Shown here: piece after piece, positions 18,171 through 26,540 of the stretch
Layout of the letters: each line of letters starts with the position of its first letter
Numbering within the stretch: the stretch's first letter is position 1
Assembly (NCBI GenBank): GCA_036268295.1
Contig: DATAUK010000053.1
Span: 1-54,879, forward strand
DNA: 54,879 nt
Source: DATAUK01 sp036268295
GTDB lineage: Bacteria; Actinomycetota; Actinomycetes; JAFAQI01
Direction of reading: 5' to 3'
Program-made: the position numbers and the translations under genes
The notes under the pieces: model-generated
Seen by the model: only the letters and a program-made list of their open reading frames with translations
Told to the model about the DNA's origin: nothing
Databases searched by the model: none

Positions 18171-18322
18171 GCAAGGCGGGCGGCGACGTCGGGTGGCGGA
18201 TCGAACGGCTGTTGCGCTGCTATCCGCGCAGTTGGCGTGAGCGGTACCGGGACGGGTTCGCCGAGCTGTCCATTTCCGACCTCGAAGAACGTGGCCGCGA
18301 TGCGAGACGATCAGGGCTGTGA
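18167..18322 (+). pseudogene. truncated PadR-associated membrane protein
   Basis: The ATG overlaps the PadR stop codon. The 51 codons encode RLLRCYPRSWRERYRDGFAE, which looks like the cytoplasmic N-terminal segment of the large membrane proteins that usually follow PadR genes in actinomycetes (LLRxxPxxWRxRYxxE pattern, from memory). The frame ends at TGA 18320-18322, before any membrane helix, so the gene is a remnant. The stop overlaps the GTG of the Smr gene, as if a deletion joined the two. Confidence 0.6.
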
Positions 18323-18573
18323 AGCTCAAGCTCGACCTGCACGACATCTACAACCGCGGCAGCGACATCGACCGAGCGCTGCGCGACATTATCGACGAGG
18401 CAGTGCGGATCAAGGCCAAGACCGTCGAGATCATCCCGGGCAAAGGCTCCGGTGCGTTGAAGAAGCGGGTGCTGCGGTTCTTGGACCAAAAGGAGATCAA
18501 GGCGCTGCATCACCGGGTCGAGAAGGACTCCGACAACTTCGGCCGGATCATCGTCCACTTCCGCTGGAAGTAG
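18319..18573 (+). CDS. Smr-domain protein
   Basis: The 84-residue protein is essentially one Smr (MutS2 C-terminal-like) domain: LKLDLHDIY at the start, matching LDLHG-like, and VEIIPGKGSGALKKRV, matching the I-x-G-K-G-x-G-x-L motif. Stand-alone Smr proteins bind or nick nucleic acids. The first motif has Asp where LDLHG has Gly. The GTG start at 18319 overlaps the upstream stop (GTGA). A long inverted repeat follows the gene. Confidence 0.85.
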   Translation: MKLKLDLHDIYNRGSDIDRALRDIIDEAVRIKAKTVEIIPGKGSGALKKRVLRFLDQKEIKALHHRVEKDSDNFGRIIVHFRWK

Positions 18574-18599
18574 CGTCACGCGCCGACCGCCGACCGGAT

Positions 18600-18681
18600 C
18601 AGCACACAACCGCTCGGGCGAATCGCCCGTCGTCGGACATTTGGTGGCGCTGGACGGCCGATCGAGGGCGGTTGTGTGCTG
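18600..18681. repeat. long inverted repeat between convergent genes
   Basis: CAGCACACAACCGC at 18600-18613 has its exact reverse complement at 18668-18681, 54 nt away. An inner 6-bp stem lies at 18615-18629 (CGGGCG AAT CGCCCG). It lies between the Smr gene and the convergent LLM gene and could end transcription from both sides, or be a small mobile element. Confidence 0.6.
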
Positions 18682-18698
18682 GTGCGAACGGCGGCCGG

Positions 18699-19826
18699 CT
18701 AGCTGGCTTGCTCGCGGTAGCGGGTGGTCGACACCACCGGGTCGGTGTCGATCTTCGGGATCACGTGCTTGCCGAGCAACTCGATCGTCTTGATGGTCGC
18801 CTCGATCGGGGCCGGCCCGATGCCGAACACCAGTTGGTCGATGCCGCTTTCTTCCCAGCGCTTGCACTGCACCAGCGCCTCGTCCGGGTCGCCGAGGACG
18901 ATGCCGCCGTACTGCGAGGCGAGCTCGGCAGTCTCCATCGTCGGCTCGGCGAGCGTTTGCGGCCACTTCGGCATCCACTCCGGCGCCGGGAACGTGTCGT
19001 GGTAACGGTAGACGTTGGAGACCAGGTAGTTCGGCTTCGAGTCCACATAGGACTGCTTGGCCTTCTGGCTGTCCTCGTCAACGTAGGCCGCGATGCACGA
19101 CATGATGTTGTCGTTGACGAAGGCACCGATCGGCTCGGCGTCGGCGATGCCGTCCTTGTAGGACTTGCGCAGCTTCTCGACCTTGTCCCAGCGGTCGAGT
19201 GAGAACCCGAGCACCCCGAGCCCGAGCCGGCCGGCCATCTCGTACGACGGCGGGTTGCCGGCGGCGTACCACATCGGGGCGTGTGCCTTGCCATACGGCC
19301 GCGGCAGGATCTTGCGCGGCGGCAGCGACCAGTACTCGCCCTGGTAGCCCTCGTAGGTGTCCTGCGTGAACATCTTCGGGAACTCCCGGATCACGTCTTC
19401 CCAGATGTCCTTCGTCCGGTTGGTGTCGGTGATGCCGAGGTGGTCGAGGAAGCCGAGGATCTCGTGGCTGCCGGCGCCGCGGCCGGTGCCGAACTCGATC
19501 CGGCCGTGAGTCAGCTGGTCGAGGTAGTTGATCCGCTCGGCGACCTTGGCCGGGTGGTTGACGGCCGGCAGCGGGTTGAAGATGCCGCCGCCGATGTGGA
19601 TCCGCTCGGTCTTGGCAGCGAGGTAGCCGGCGACGACATCGTTGGACGACAGGTGGGAGTACTCATCGAGAAAGTGGTGCTCGGTTATCCAGACGAACTT
19701 GAAACCGGCCTTGTCGGCCGCGATAACGGCCTCAAGGTCCTCGAAGATCGCATGGTGCTCGGCGTCGGGATCGACATCGCGGCGGCTCTGCGGCACGTAG
19801 TTCTGGATGAACAGGCCGAACTCCAT
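18699..19826 (-). CDS. LLM-class flavin-dependent oxidoreductase (monooxygenase-like)
   Basis: The 375-residue luciferase-like protein begins MEFGLFIQNYVPQ and carries FVWITEHHFLDEYSH, the His-rich segment of flavin-dependent LLM monooxygenases, followed by GGGIFNPLPAVNHPAKVAE and GRIEFGTGRG. It is longer than the F420-type LLM protein at 4847 and belongs to another subgroup. It probably uses FMNH2 supplied by a flavin reductase; such a reductase fusion lies three genes upstream on the same strand. GGAG 7 nt before the ATG fixes the start. It has its own promoter at 19865-19890. Confidence 0.9.
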   Translation of the reverse strand: MEFGLFIQNYVPQSRRDVDPDAEHHAIFEDLEAVIAADKAGFKFVWITEHHFLDEYSHLSSNDVVAGYLAAKTERIHIGGGIFNPLPAVNHPAKVAERINYLDQLTHGRIEFGTGRGAGSHEILGFLDHLGITDTNRTKDIWEDVIREFPKMFTQDTYEGYQGEYWSLPPRKILPRPYGKAHAPMWYAAGNPPSYEMAGRLGLGVLGFSLDRWDKVEKLRKSYKDGIADAEPIGAFVNDNIMSCIAAYVDEDSQKAKQSYVDSKPNYLVSNVYRYHDTFPAPEWMPKWPQTLAEPTMETAELASQYGGIVLGDPDEALVQCKRWEESGIDQLVFGIGPAPIEATIKTIELLGKHVIPKIDTDPVVSTTRYREQAS

Positions 19827-19864
19827 CAGGACGCTCCGTTTCGGTGTCGATCTACTTGAGTTGC

Positions 19865-19884
19865 ATTATAGGCCATAACGTTAT
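19865..19884 (-). promoter_or_regulatory. sigma-A-type promoter with central palindrome
   Basis: On the minus strand a perfect TATAAT (complement of 19865-19870) lies upstream of the LLM gene, with a GAGACA-like -35 about 17 bp away. Between them is the perfect palindrome ATAACGTTAT at 19875-19884, in a markedly A+T-rich stretch. This suggests a repressor other than the one for the CTGACG operator. Confidence 0.6.
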
Positions 19885-19891
19885 ACCTGTC

Positions 19892-20413
19892 TCAGGACGC
19901 TTTCTCCCGCGTCGGCGGCCGCCAGCAGGCGGCCAGCAGAGCGAGTGCGCCGACCGCACCGATCGCCGTGACCGCAAGGCCTTTGCCGCCGTACAACCAG
20001 CCGTGCAGGTGCAGCTTGAAGGCGTGGTCGAGCGAGATCTTGCCGCCACCGAGTGCACCCATCGCGAAGCCGCTGAGCACGATGAACAGCACGTACTCGT
20101 AGCCTTCACCCGGACGGAAAATGAAGAATCCGTTGCGGATGTGGTTGGCGATCAACGCGACCAGCATCGTGCCGACCACGCCGGCAGCAGCCAGCGGCGT
20201 CAAGAATCCCAGCAACAGCAACGTTCCGCTGCCGAGCTCGGTCACGGTCGCGAGCAGCGCATGAAGCTTGCCGGGCTTGATCCCGATCGAATCGAACCAG
20301 CGCGCCGTGCCGGCGAGCTTGCCGCCGCGGAACGCATGGTTCCAGCCGTGCGCGATCATCGTGATCCCGAGCGCGGCGCGCAGGAAAAGCGCCGCATACG
20401 TCACCGCGTTCAT
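19892..20413 (-). CDS. DoxX-family membrane protein
   Basis: The 173-residue protein has four hydrophobic segments and the DoxX pattern ALFLRAALGITMIAHGWNH at its N-terminus with LGSGTLLLLGFLTPLAA in the middle. DoxX proteins are integral membrane proteins associated with redox systems; the function here is unknown. Its ATG overlaps the stop of the flavin reductase fusion gene (ATGA). Confidence 0.88.
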   Translation of the reverse strand: MNAVTYAALFLRAALGITMIAHGWNHAFRGGKLAGTARWFDSIGIKPGKLHALLATVTELGSGTLLLLGFLTPLAAAGVVGTMLVALIANHIRNGFFIFRPGEGYEYVLFIVLSGFAMGALGGGKISLDHAFKLHLHGWLYGGKGLAVTAIGAVGALALLAACWRPPTREKAS

Positions 20414-21579
20414 CTCAAGTCCTCCTCAGGTGTCGCTCCGTCGAGCTCCTCGGTGACCGCGGCCGCGGCGCTGCGCAGCCGCTCGACGGTCCAGGCCATG
20501 TCCGCCGCGAACGAGCGCCTGCCGGCGACAGTGACCGACAGCACCAGTACGACGACGCCGTGCGGTCCGAAGACCGGCGTCGAGACGGTGCGGACGTCGT
20601 CGGCATCGATGCCAGGCGACTCGTAGTCCGGCGGCAGCGCCCGGATCAACCGGTGCATCTCCTGCGCGGTCTCGTCGCGATGCAGGTCCGGATTGTCCCG
20701 CGAGAGGACCTGCGCGGCCTCGGTGTGCCAACGGTGGCCGCGCCCGACCGAATAGCCGGCCCGTCGCACCTCGGCGAGAGTGCGTTCCAGGCCGGCGCGA
20801 GTCTTTGCCGGTTCGTCCTTGCCCAGCCGGTCGAACCAGGCCTTCGTCGCCGACTCGGGCGCCCATGCCACGAACGCGGTGCCCATCGGTGGCTCGAACG
20901 GGATCCGCTGGCCCACCGCCGTCGGCTGCGAGAGCAGCCGTCCGGCCCGGGCGACGAGCACCATGTCGGTTCCGACTACTGCACTAGCGACGCACTCGAC
21001 CTCGAGCTCTTCGGCGAGCTCCTCCATGTGTGCCCGGGCCAGATCCGCGGAGCGCATCTGAAGCACCAGATCGCTCTCCCACGCGGCAAGCGACAGCGAC
21101 GAGAACCGGCCGTAGCCACCTTGGAAGAACACCAGTGGCAGTGACGTCGAGCCGACCTCCAGCTCGCGCACCGCACCGATGACGATGTAGTGGTCACCGG
21201 CCTCGTGAACGACGTCGATGTCGCAGTCGATCCAGGCCAGCACACCGTCGAGGATCGGCGCGCCGGATCCGGCCGGATGCCAAGCCAGCTCGGCGAACTT
21301 GTCGCCGCCACTCACTGCGAACGTCCGGCACACCGACTCCTGGTCGGAGCCCAGGATGTTGACGCAGAAGTGCCCGGAGTCCCGGAACTTCGGCCAGCTG
21401 CTCGAACCCTTGTCGGGCATGAACGCCACCAGCGGCGGATCGAGCGAGACCGAACTGAACGACCCGATCGCCATCCCCGCCGGGTTGCCGTCAGCGTCGA
21501 GACCGGTGATCACGGCGACCCCGGTCGGGAAGTGGCCGAGGACAGTACGGAACCGCGCCATGTCGATCGGAGTAGTCAT
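20410..21579 (-). CDS. flavin reductase fused to an IclR-type effector-binding domain
   Basis: The 389-residue product has two parts. Residues 1 to about 160 are a flavin-reductase (HpaC/DIM6-like) split-barrel: FRTVLGHFPTGVAVITGLD, SFSSVSLDPPLVAFMPDKGS, HFCVNILGSDQ. The C-terminal part (about 175-385) resembles the ligand-binding domain of IclR regulators: LAEELEVECVASAVVGTDMVLVARAG, PPMGTAFVAWAP, RRAGYSVGRG. No helix-turn-helix is present. It may supply reduced flavin under control of a bound aromatic or steroid-like ligand; this is inference. It is coupled by ATGA overlaps to the genes on both sides. Confidence 0.85.
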   Translation of the reverse strand: MTTPIDMARFRTVLGHFPTGVAVITGLDADGNPAGMAIGSFSSVSLDPPLVAFMPDKGSSSWPKFRDSGHFCVNILGSDQESVCRTFAVSGGDKFAELAWHPAGSGAPILDGVLAWIDCDIDVVHEAGDHYIVIGAVRELEVGSTSLPLVFFQGGYGRFSSLSLAAWESDLVLQMRSADLARAHMEELAEELEVECVASAVVGTDMVLVARAGRLLSQPTAVGQRIPFEPPMGTAFVAWAPESATKAWFDRLGKDEPAKTRAGLERTLAEVRRAGYSVGRGHRWHTEAAQVLSRDNPDLHRDETAQEMHRLIRALPPDYESPGIDADDVRTVSTPVFGPHGVVVLVLSVTVAGRRSFAADMAWTVERLRSAAAAVTEELDGATPEEDLR

Positions 21580-23096
21580 CGTGACTCGCTCGCGAGGGCA
21601 CGCAGCTCGAACTTCAGCACCTTGCCCGAGGCGTTGCGCGGCAGTGAGTCCACGACGTGCACCGTACGCGGTGCCTTGAAGTTCGCCATCCGCTCCCGGC
21701 TCCACGACACGACTTCGGCCGGGTCGATGCAGGCTCCGGGACGTGCCACGACGAACGCCGCGCCTACCTCGCCGAGCCGGTCGTCGGGGACACCCACGAC
21801 TGCACTGTCCGCGATGCCGGGATGGGATGCCAGCGTCTGCTCGATCTCGGCCGGGTAGGCATTAAAGCCGCCGACGACGTACATGTCCTTGAGCCGGTCG
21901 GTGATCCGCAGGTTGCCATCGTCGTCGAGGACGCCGATGTCGCCGGTGTGCAGCCAGCCGTCGGCGTCGATCGCGGCAGCCGTCGCCGCCGGGTCCTCGA
22001 AGTAGCCAGCCATCACGTTGTAGCCGCGGACGACGACCTCACCCGGCTCCCCTACCGATGCCGATTCCCCGCCGGCGTCGACGACCTGCACCTCGGTGCC
22101 GGGGATCGCGCGGCCCGAGGTGGTCGCGATCGTCTCGGGATCGTCGCCGCGGCGGCACATCGTGACCGTGCCGGTGGACTCGGTCAGGCCGTACGCGGTG
22201 AGCACGGTCTCCACGGCGAGCTCGTCACGCAGCCGCTCGACAAGCACGACCGGCACCACCGCGGCTCCGGTCACGATCAGCCGCAGCGAACCGAGGTCGC
22301 GCTGGTCGCGATCGGATGCGTCGAGGATCGACTGGTAGAGCGTCGGCGGACCGGGCAGCACGGTGATCCGCTCTCGCTCGATCAGGTCGAGCACGGCAGG
22401 TACGTCGAAGACCGGTTGCGGCACGATCGTGGCGCCCCGCAGCAGGCACGCGATGATGCCGGCCTTGTAACCGAAGGTGTGGAAGAACGGGTTCACCACG
22501 AGATAGCGGTCGCCGGCGCGGAGGCCGACAACATCGGCCCAGGTGTCGAAGACCCGAAGCGTCTGCGCGTGCGTCGTGACGACGCCCTTCGGCCGCCCGG
22601 TAGTGCCGGACGTGAAGATCACGTCGCCGACATCATCGGGGCCCAACGCCTCGATCCGGCGCTCGACAGCCGCCGCTTCGGCTGAGCCGATCTCGTTGTC
22701 CCACAACGACTTGTCGAGCACCACGATGCCGTCGCGACCCGCCAGCATCGCGGGATAGTCATTGCCGAGGAACGGCGGCGAGACATAGGTCAGCGCGGCC
22801 CGGCTGCGGTCGAGGATCCAGGCCGCCTCGTCACCTTTGTAGCGGGTGTTGAGCGGCACTAGCGCCGCTCCCGCCGACAGCGCGCCGAGCGCGGCAACGA
22901 CCCAGTCCAGGGTGTTCGGCGCCCACAGCGCGACCCGGTCGCCCGGCTGCACACCGCGGCGGATGCAGTCGGCGGCAGCTCGCGTCGTCAGCCGCCTCAG
23001 CTCGGCGAAGCTGATCCGCCGATCGCCGTCCGCCACCGCCTCGGCGACGCCGTACGAGTCGGCCGCAGACCGGACCAGCGCCGGGATCGTCGTCAT
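21576..23096 (-). CDS. acyl-CoA synthetase, FadD3-like
   Basis: The 506-residue ANL ligase has FTSGTTGRPKG at 161-171, AYGLTESTGTVTMCRRGDD, LHTGDIG and the C-terminal Lys in RNASGKVLKFELR. The runs NPFFHTFGYKAGIIACLLRG, VLPGPPTLYQSILD and VTGAAVVPVVLVERL closely resemble M. tuberculosis FadD3 as I remember it, the enzyme that thioesterifies the C/D-ring propionate HIP in steroid breakdown. A related indane-propionate or terpenoid acid is the likely substrate. It is cotranslated with the CoA-transferase and the flavin reductase fusion (ATGA overlaps). Confidence 0.93.
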   Translation of the reverse strand: MTTIPALVRSAADSYGVAEAVADGDRRISFAELRRLTTRAAADCIRRGVQPGDRVALWAPNTLDWVVAALGALSAGAALVPLNTRYKGDEAAWILDRSRAALTYVSPPFLGNDYPAMLAGRDGIVVLDKSLWDNEIGSAEAAAVERRIEALGPDDVGDVIFTSGTTGRPKGVVTTHAQTLRVFDTWADVVGLRAGDRYLVVNPFFHTFGYKAGIIACLLRGATIVPQPVFDVPAVLDLIERERITVLPGPPTLYQSILDASDRDQRDLGSLRLIVTGAAVVPVVLVERLRDELAVETVLTAYGLTESTGTVTMCRRGDDPETIATTSGRAIPGTEVQVVDAGGESASVGEPGEVVVRGYNVMAGYFEDPAATAAAIDADGWLHTGDIGVLDDDGNLRITDRLKDMYVVGGFNAYPAEIEQTLASHPGIADSAVVGVPDDRLGEVGAAFVVARPGACIDPAEVVSWSRERMANFKAPRTVHVVDSLPRNASGKVLKFELRALASESR

Positions 23097-24316
23097 CCCA
23101 GCGCACCGGAGTCGCGAAGGCGGCTGATCGCGTCATCGTCATATCCGCAGACCGACCTCAGCACGTCATCGGTGTGCTCGCCGGCGGTCGGCGCCTTGGC
23201 CGGGTGCGGGAGCTGCTCCCCGATGAACTTCACCGGGAAGCCGAGCTGGTCGGCGCCGACCTCGGCCGCCGGCAGCCAGTCGAACCGGTCGGCGAACTGC
23301 GGGTCGTCGGGCAGCGTCTTCGCAGTGTTGACCGGCGCGATCGGCGTGTTGGCCTCGCCGCCGAAGTCCATCCACTCCTGCGACGTCCTGGTCGCGAAAA
23401 TGTCGCGCAGCTCGGCCTGCAGGTCACGATTTCCACGGGCGTGATCGGCGTACGTCGATCCCGGCCATTTCTCGAAGAGGTCCGGTCGGCCGACCGCCTC
23501 GCAGAAGTTCTTCCAGAACGCCTGCTCGCTTGCCATGAACAGCACGTGACCGTCGCTGCTGGCGTAGATCTGGTAGCGGACGCCTTCCCGCATGCCGCCG
23601 GTGCCGGGGCCCCGTCGCCGGTAGTCGTCGGACGGGTTGCCGGTGACCTCAGACTCGGGTCGCTCGTAGGCCCGCCAGGTTTCGCTGCGATACCAGTCAA
23701 AAGCGGCCGCGCAGTCGGACTGCGCCAGCTCCAGGTCGGCGCCGTCACCACACTCGCGGGCCCGAATGACAGCGGCGAGAATCGCGGTCGCACCATAGAG
23801 CGGCGCGGCGTAGATCCCGATGCTGACGTGCTCGGGGATGTAGCTGAAGCCGTCGTCGTCGAGGGCCGGCGTGACGATGCCGGCCCAGGTGTCATACGCG
23901 ATTCCGTGGCTCGGATAGTCCTTGTAAGGGCCGGTCGCGCCGTAGCCGGAGATGCTCGCGAAGACCAGCTTCGGGTTGTCAGGCCGAAGGTTGCCCGGCC
24001 CGATCCCGAGCCGCTCCAGCGCACCCGGTCGCATCGCCTCGACGACCACATCAGCGGTGCGAGCGAGATCCCGGAACACCTCCTTGCCGGCCTCGGATCG
24101 CAAGTCGAGAGTCACACTGAGCTTGCCGCGGTTGACGTGCAGGTGCATCAGCGAGACGCCTTCGACGATCGGCCAAGTCATCGCCCGGATGTAGTCGCCC
24201 GCCGGCGGCTCGACCTTGATTACCTCGGCACCGAGATCGACCAGCGCGCTCGTGATCGCAGCCGGACCGAGCATCGAGCACTCGATCACCCTCAGGTTCG
24301 CCAGCGGCGCCGTCAC
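23093..24316 (-). CDS. class III CoA-transferase (CaiB/BaiF family)
   Basis: The 407-residue protein has the family III pattern: ALVDLGAEVIKVEPPAGDYIR near the start, NRGKLSVTLDLRSEAGKEVF, ERLGIGPGNLR and FASISGYGATGPYKDYPSHG. These enzymes move CoA between a thioester donor and an acid acceptor through an aspartyl-CoA intermediate. AGGAGG 5 nt before the GTG at 24316 fixes the start. It sits between the FadE pair and the FadD3-like ligase, so it may give a second, ATP-free way to load or unload CoA. Confidence 0.92.
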   Translation of the reverse strand: MTAPLANLRVIECSMLGPAAITSALVDLGAEVIKVEPPAGDYIRAMTWPIVEGVSLMHLHVNRGKLSVTLDLRSEAGKEVFRDLARTADVVVEAMRPGALERLGIGPGNLRPDNPKLVFASISGYGATGPYKDYPSHGIAYDTWAGIVTPALDDDGFSYIPEHVSIGIYAAPLYGATAILAAVIRARECGDGADLELAQSDCAAAFDWYRSETWRAYERPESEVTGNPSDDYRRRGPGTGGMREGVRYQIYASSDGHVLFMASEQAFWKNFCEAVGRPDLFEKWPGSTYADHARGNRDLQAELRDIFATRTSQEWMDFGGEANTPIAPVNTAKTLPDDPQFADRFDWLPAAEVGADQLGFPVKFIGEQLPHPAKAPTAGEHTDDVLRSVCGYDDDAISRLRDSGALG

Positions 24317-24325
24317 ACTTGCCTC

Positions 24326-25336
24326 CTAGTCTTCGAGGATGTAGTCGGCGACCCGGGTCCGGTGCCACGCCGTGTCGCCCCACAGCGAGGTCAGGCTCCA
24401 GGTGCGCTTCAGCCACATGTGCAGATCGTGCTCGTACGTATAGCCGATCCCGGCGTGGACCTGTAGCGCGGTCCGTGCCGCCCGCGCGGCGGCTCGGCTG
24501 GCGGCGTACTTCGCATGGGACGCGTCACGCGATCTGGTCGGCAGATCGCGGGCCACCGACCAGGCCGCCCGTGCGACCACCGGCTTGGCGAAAGCGTTGG
24601 CAACATAGACGTCGGCGAGCTGATGCTTCACCGCTTGAAACGACCCGATCAGCTTGCCGAACTGCTCGCGCTGCAGGGCGTAACGCACGCTGAGGTCGAG
24701 CATCGCCTCGCCCAACCCGACCAACTGTGCCGCGACGGCGACGGACGCGAGGTCGATCCCGGCGTCGTCGTCGGCCTGACTGACGACCGTCGCTTCGCCC
24801 GGCTGCCACTGCACGTCGGCCAGCCGGACGCCCTGGTCGAGGGACGGCGTGGCAACGACCGTGACGTCCGCCGCTTCGACCGCATGCAATCGGCCGTCCT
24901 TGTCCCGCAATACGAACAGGTCCGCCCACGGCCCGGCGTTGACCAGCTCGCCGGGTCCGATACCAACGCCGACGACCGCCTTGCCGGCCGCTATCTCAGG
25001 CAACCAGCGCGCCGCTACCTCTCCACCGGCCGAGGCGAGCAGCGCCGACCCCACCAACGTCTCGACCAGTGGCTCGGGCAGCGCGGCGTGACCGGACGCG
25101 ATCAGCACCGGCAGCACGGAGCGAACATCCAGACCAAGTCCGCCAAGGTCTTCGGGCACCAACGAGCCCAGGACGCCGAGATCCGCGAGCCGCGCCCACA
25201 CACCCGGAATGCGTCCCTCGGGTGAGTCCCATGCCGCCCGCAGCACCCCGGCCGGCGCGAGATCGGCGAGTAGGTCACGGACGCTGGCACCGAAGTCCAG
25301 CGCGTCCTGATCCGGGTCGAGTCGCAACGCTGTCAT
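24326..25336 (-). CDS. acyl-CoA dehydrogenase, small subunit type
   Basis: The 336-residue acyl-CoA dehydrogenase is shorter and more diverged in its N-terminal half than typical 380-residue enzymes. Its C-terminal half is well preserved: YALQREQFGKLIGSFQAVKH and LQVHAGIGYTYEHDLHMWLKR. This division is typical of one subunit of the alpha2beta2 FadE enzymes known from mycobacterial steroid catabolism. Its ATG overlaps the stop of the other FadE gene (ATGA), as expected for a heteromer. Confidence 0.92.
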   Translation of the reverse strand: MTALRLDPDQDALDFGASVRDLLADLAPAGVLRAAWDSPEGRIPGVWARLADLGVLGSLVPEDLGGLGLDVRSVLPVLIASGHAALPEPLVETLVGSALLASAGGEVAARWLPEIAAGKAVVGVGIGPGELVNAGPWADLFVLRDKDGRLHAVEAADVTVVATPSLDQGVRLADVQWQPGEATVVSQADDDAGIDLASVAVAAQLVGLGEAMLDLSVRYALQREQFGKLIGSFQAVKHQLADVYVANAFAKPVVARAAWSVARDLPTRSRDASHAKYAASRAAARAARTALQVHAGIGYTYEHDLHMWLKRTWSLTSLWGDTAWHRTRVADYILED

Positions 25337-26490
25337 GCCCTCGGGAGACCGAGCACGCGCTCGGCGATCAGGTTTCGCTGGACCTCGTTGGTCCCCGCGT
25401 AGATCGGCCCGGCGAGTGCGAACTGGTAGCCGTCGAGCCAGTCCGCGGCCTCGGCGTCGCCGGTCAGCGTCGCACGCTCGCCCAACAGCGCCAGTGCGGC
25501 AGTGTGGATCGCGATATCGAGCTCGGACCAGAACAACTTGTTGGCGCTGGACTCGGCGCCGATCGGCTGTCCGTCGATCGCCCGCAACGCGGTGCCGAGA
25601 ACGTAGAGCCGATAGGCGTCCGCGTCCATCCAGGCATCGACCACGGAATCGGACGCCGCGGCAGCGGCGTCCGGCGCGGTGCCCGACGTACTGAGGAACA
25701 GCTCGACCAGCCGGTCGGCGGCTGCCACGAACCGGCCGGGCGAGCGCAGCGTGAGGCCGCGTTCGGAGGTCGTGGTCGACATCGCGACCTTCCAGCCCTC
25801 ACCGGTCGCGCCGAGCACCTGGTCGTCCGGCACGAAGACGTCGTCGAGAAAGATCTCGGCAAAGCCGGGCTCGCCATCGAGCTGGCGGATCGGACGCACC
25901 GTCACGCCGTCGGCGGTCAACGGGAACAGCAGGTAGGTCAGCCCGTGGTGGCGCGAGGACTCCGGGTCAGAGCGGAACAGGCCGAACATCCAATCGGCGA
26001 ACGCGCCGCGGGTCGACCAGGTCTTCTGCCCGCTCAACCGCCAGCCGCCGTCGACCTTCTCAGCCCGCGACCGCAGCGCCGCCAGGTCACTGCCGGCGCC
26101 CGGCTCGGACCAGCCTTGTGCCCAGACCTCCTCGGCCTTCGCCATCGGCGTGAGGAAACGATCCTTCTGCGCTGGCGTACCGAACTCGAAGATCGTCGGT
26201 GCCAGCAGGAAGATGCCGTTCTGGCTGACCCGCGCCGGTGCACCCGCAGCCCAGTACTCCTCTTCGAAAACCAGCCAGTCGAGCAGCCCGGCGCCACGCC
26301 CGCCGTACTCTGCCGGCCAGGTCACCACGGCGAGGCCGGCGTCGTACATCCGGCGCTCCCAGTCGCGGTGCGCGGCGAAACCCGCGGCGGTGTCGAGGGA
26401 GGGCAACCGAGCGCTCGGAAGGTTCCCAGCGAGCCACTCGCGAACCTCCGCCCGGAAGGCCGCCGACTCTTCTGGTTCGCTCAGATCCAT
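25333..26490 (-). CDS. acyl-CoA dehydrogenase, large subunit type
   Basis: The 385-residue acyl-CoA dehydrogenase has WAQGWSEPGAGSDLAALRSR (FAD/acyl site), GQKTWSTRGAFADW and the C-terminal YAGTNEVQRNLIAERVLGL. The position of the MCAD-type catalytic Glu (YEGT) is Ala, as in relatives that draw their base from elsewhere. It pairs with the gene at 24326. The start at 26490 follows a TACGCT -10 (26500-26505) by 9 nt, so the transcript is probably leaderless and under the operator at 26508. It heads a six-gene operon running to 19892. Confidence 0.94.
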   Translation of the reverse strand: MDLSEPEESAAFRAEVREWLAGNLPSARLPSLDTAAGFAAHRDWERRMYDAGLAVVTWPAEYGGRGAGLLDWLVFEEEYWAAGAPARVSQNGIFLLAPTIFEFGTPAQKDRFLTPMAKAEEVWAQGWSEPGAGSDLAALRSRAEKVDGGWRLSGQKTWSTRGAFADWMFGLFRSDPESSRHHGLTYLLFPLTADGVTVRPIRQLDGEPGFAEIFLDDVFVPDDQVLGATGEGWKVAMSTTTSERGLTLRSPGRFVAAADRLVELFLSTSGTAPDAAAAASDSVVDAWMDADAYRLYVLGTALRAIDGQPIGAESSANKLFWSELDIAIHTAALALLGERATLTGDAEAADWLDGYQFALAGPIYAGTNEVQRNLIAERVLGLPRA

Positions 26491-26499
26491 CGCGACGGA

Positions 26500-26534
26500 A
26501 GCGTATCTGACGACCCGTCAGAAAGGGCTATCCT
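26500..26534. promoter_or_regulatory. divergent promoter with operator TGACGACCCGTCA
   Basis: The operator is 26508-26520. Leftward, TACGCT (complement of 26500-26505) ends 9 nt before the FadE ATG at 26490. Rightward, TATCCT at 26529-26534 ends 6 nt before the thiolase ATG at 26541. One palindrome can thus control two apparently leaderless operons. Confidence 0.8.
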
Positions 26535-26540
26535 GGGTCG

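Noticed and set aside
13825..18573. Prophage or genomic-island insert splitting the catabolic cluster
   Set aside because: No integrase, phage structural gene, tRNA target or direct repeats were seen, and base composition looks like the rest.
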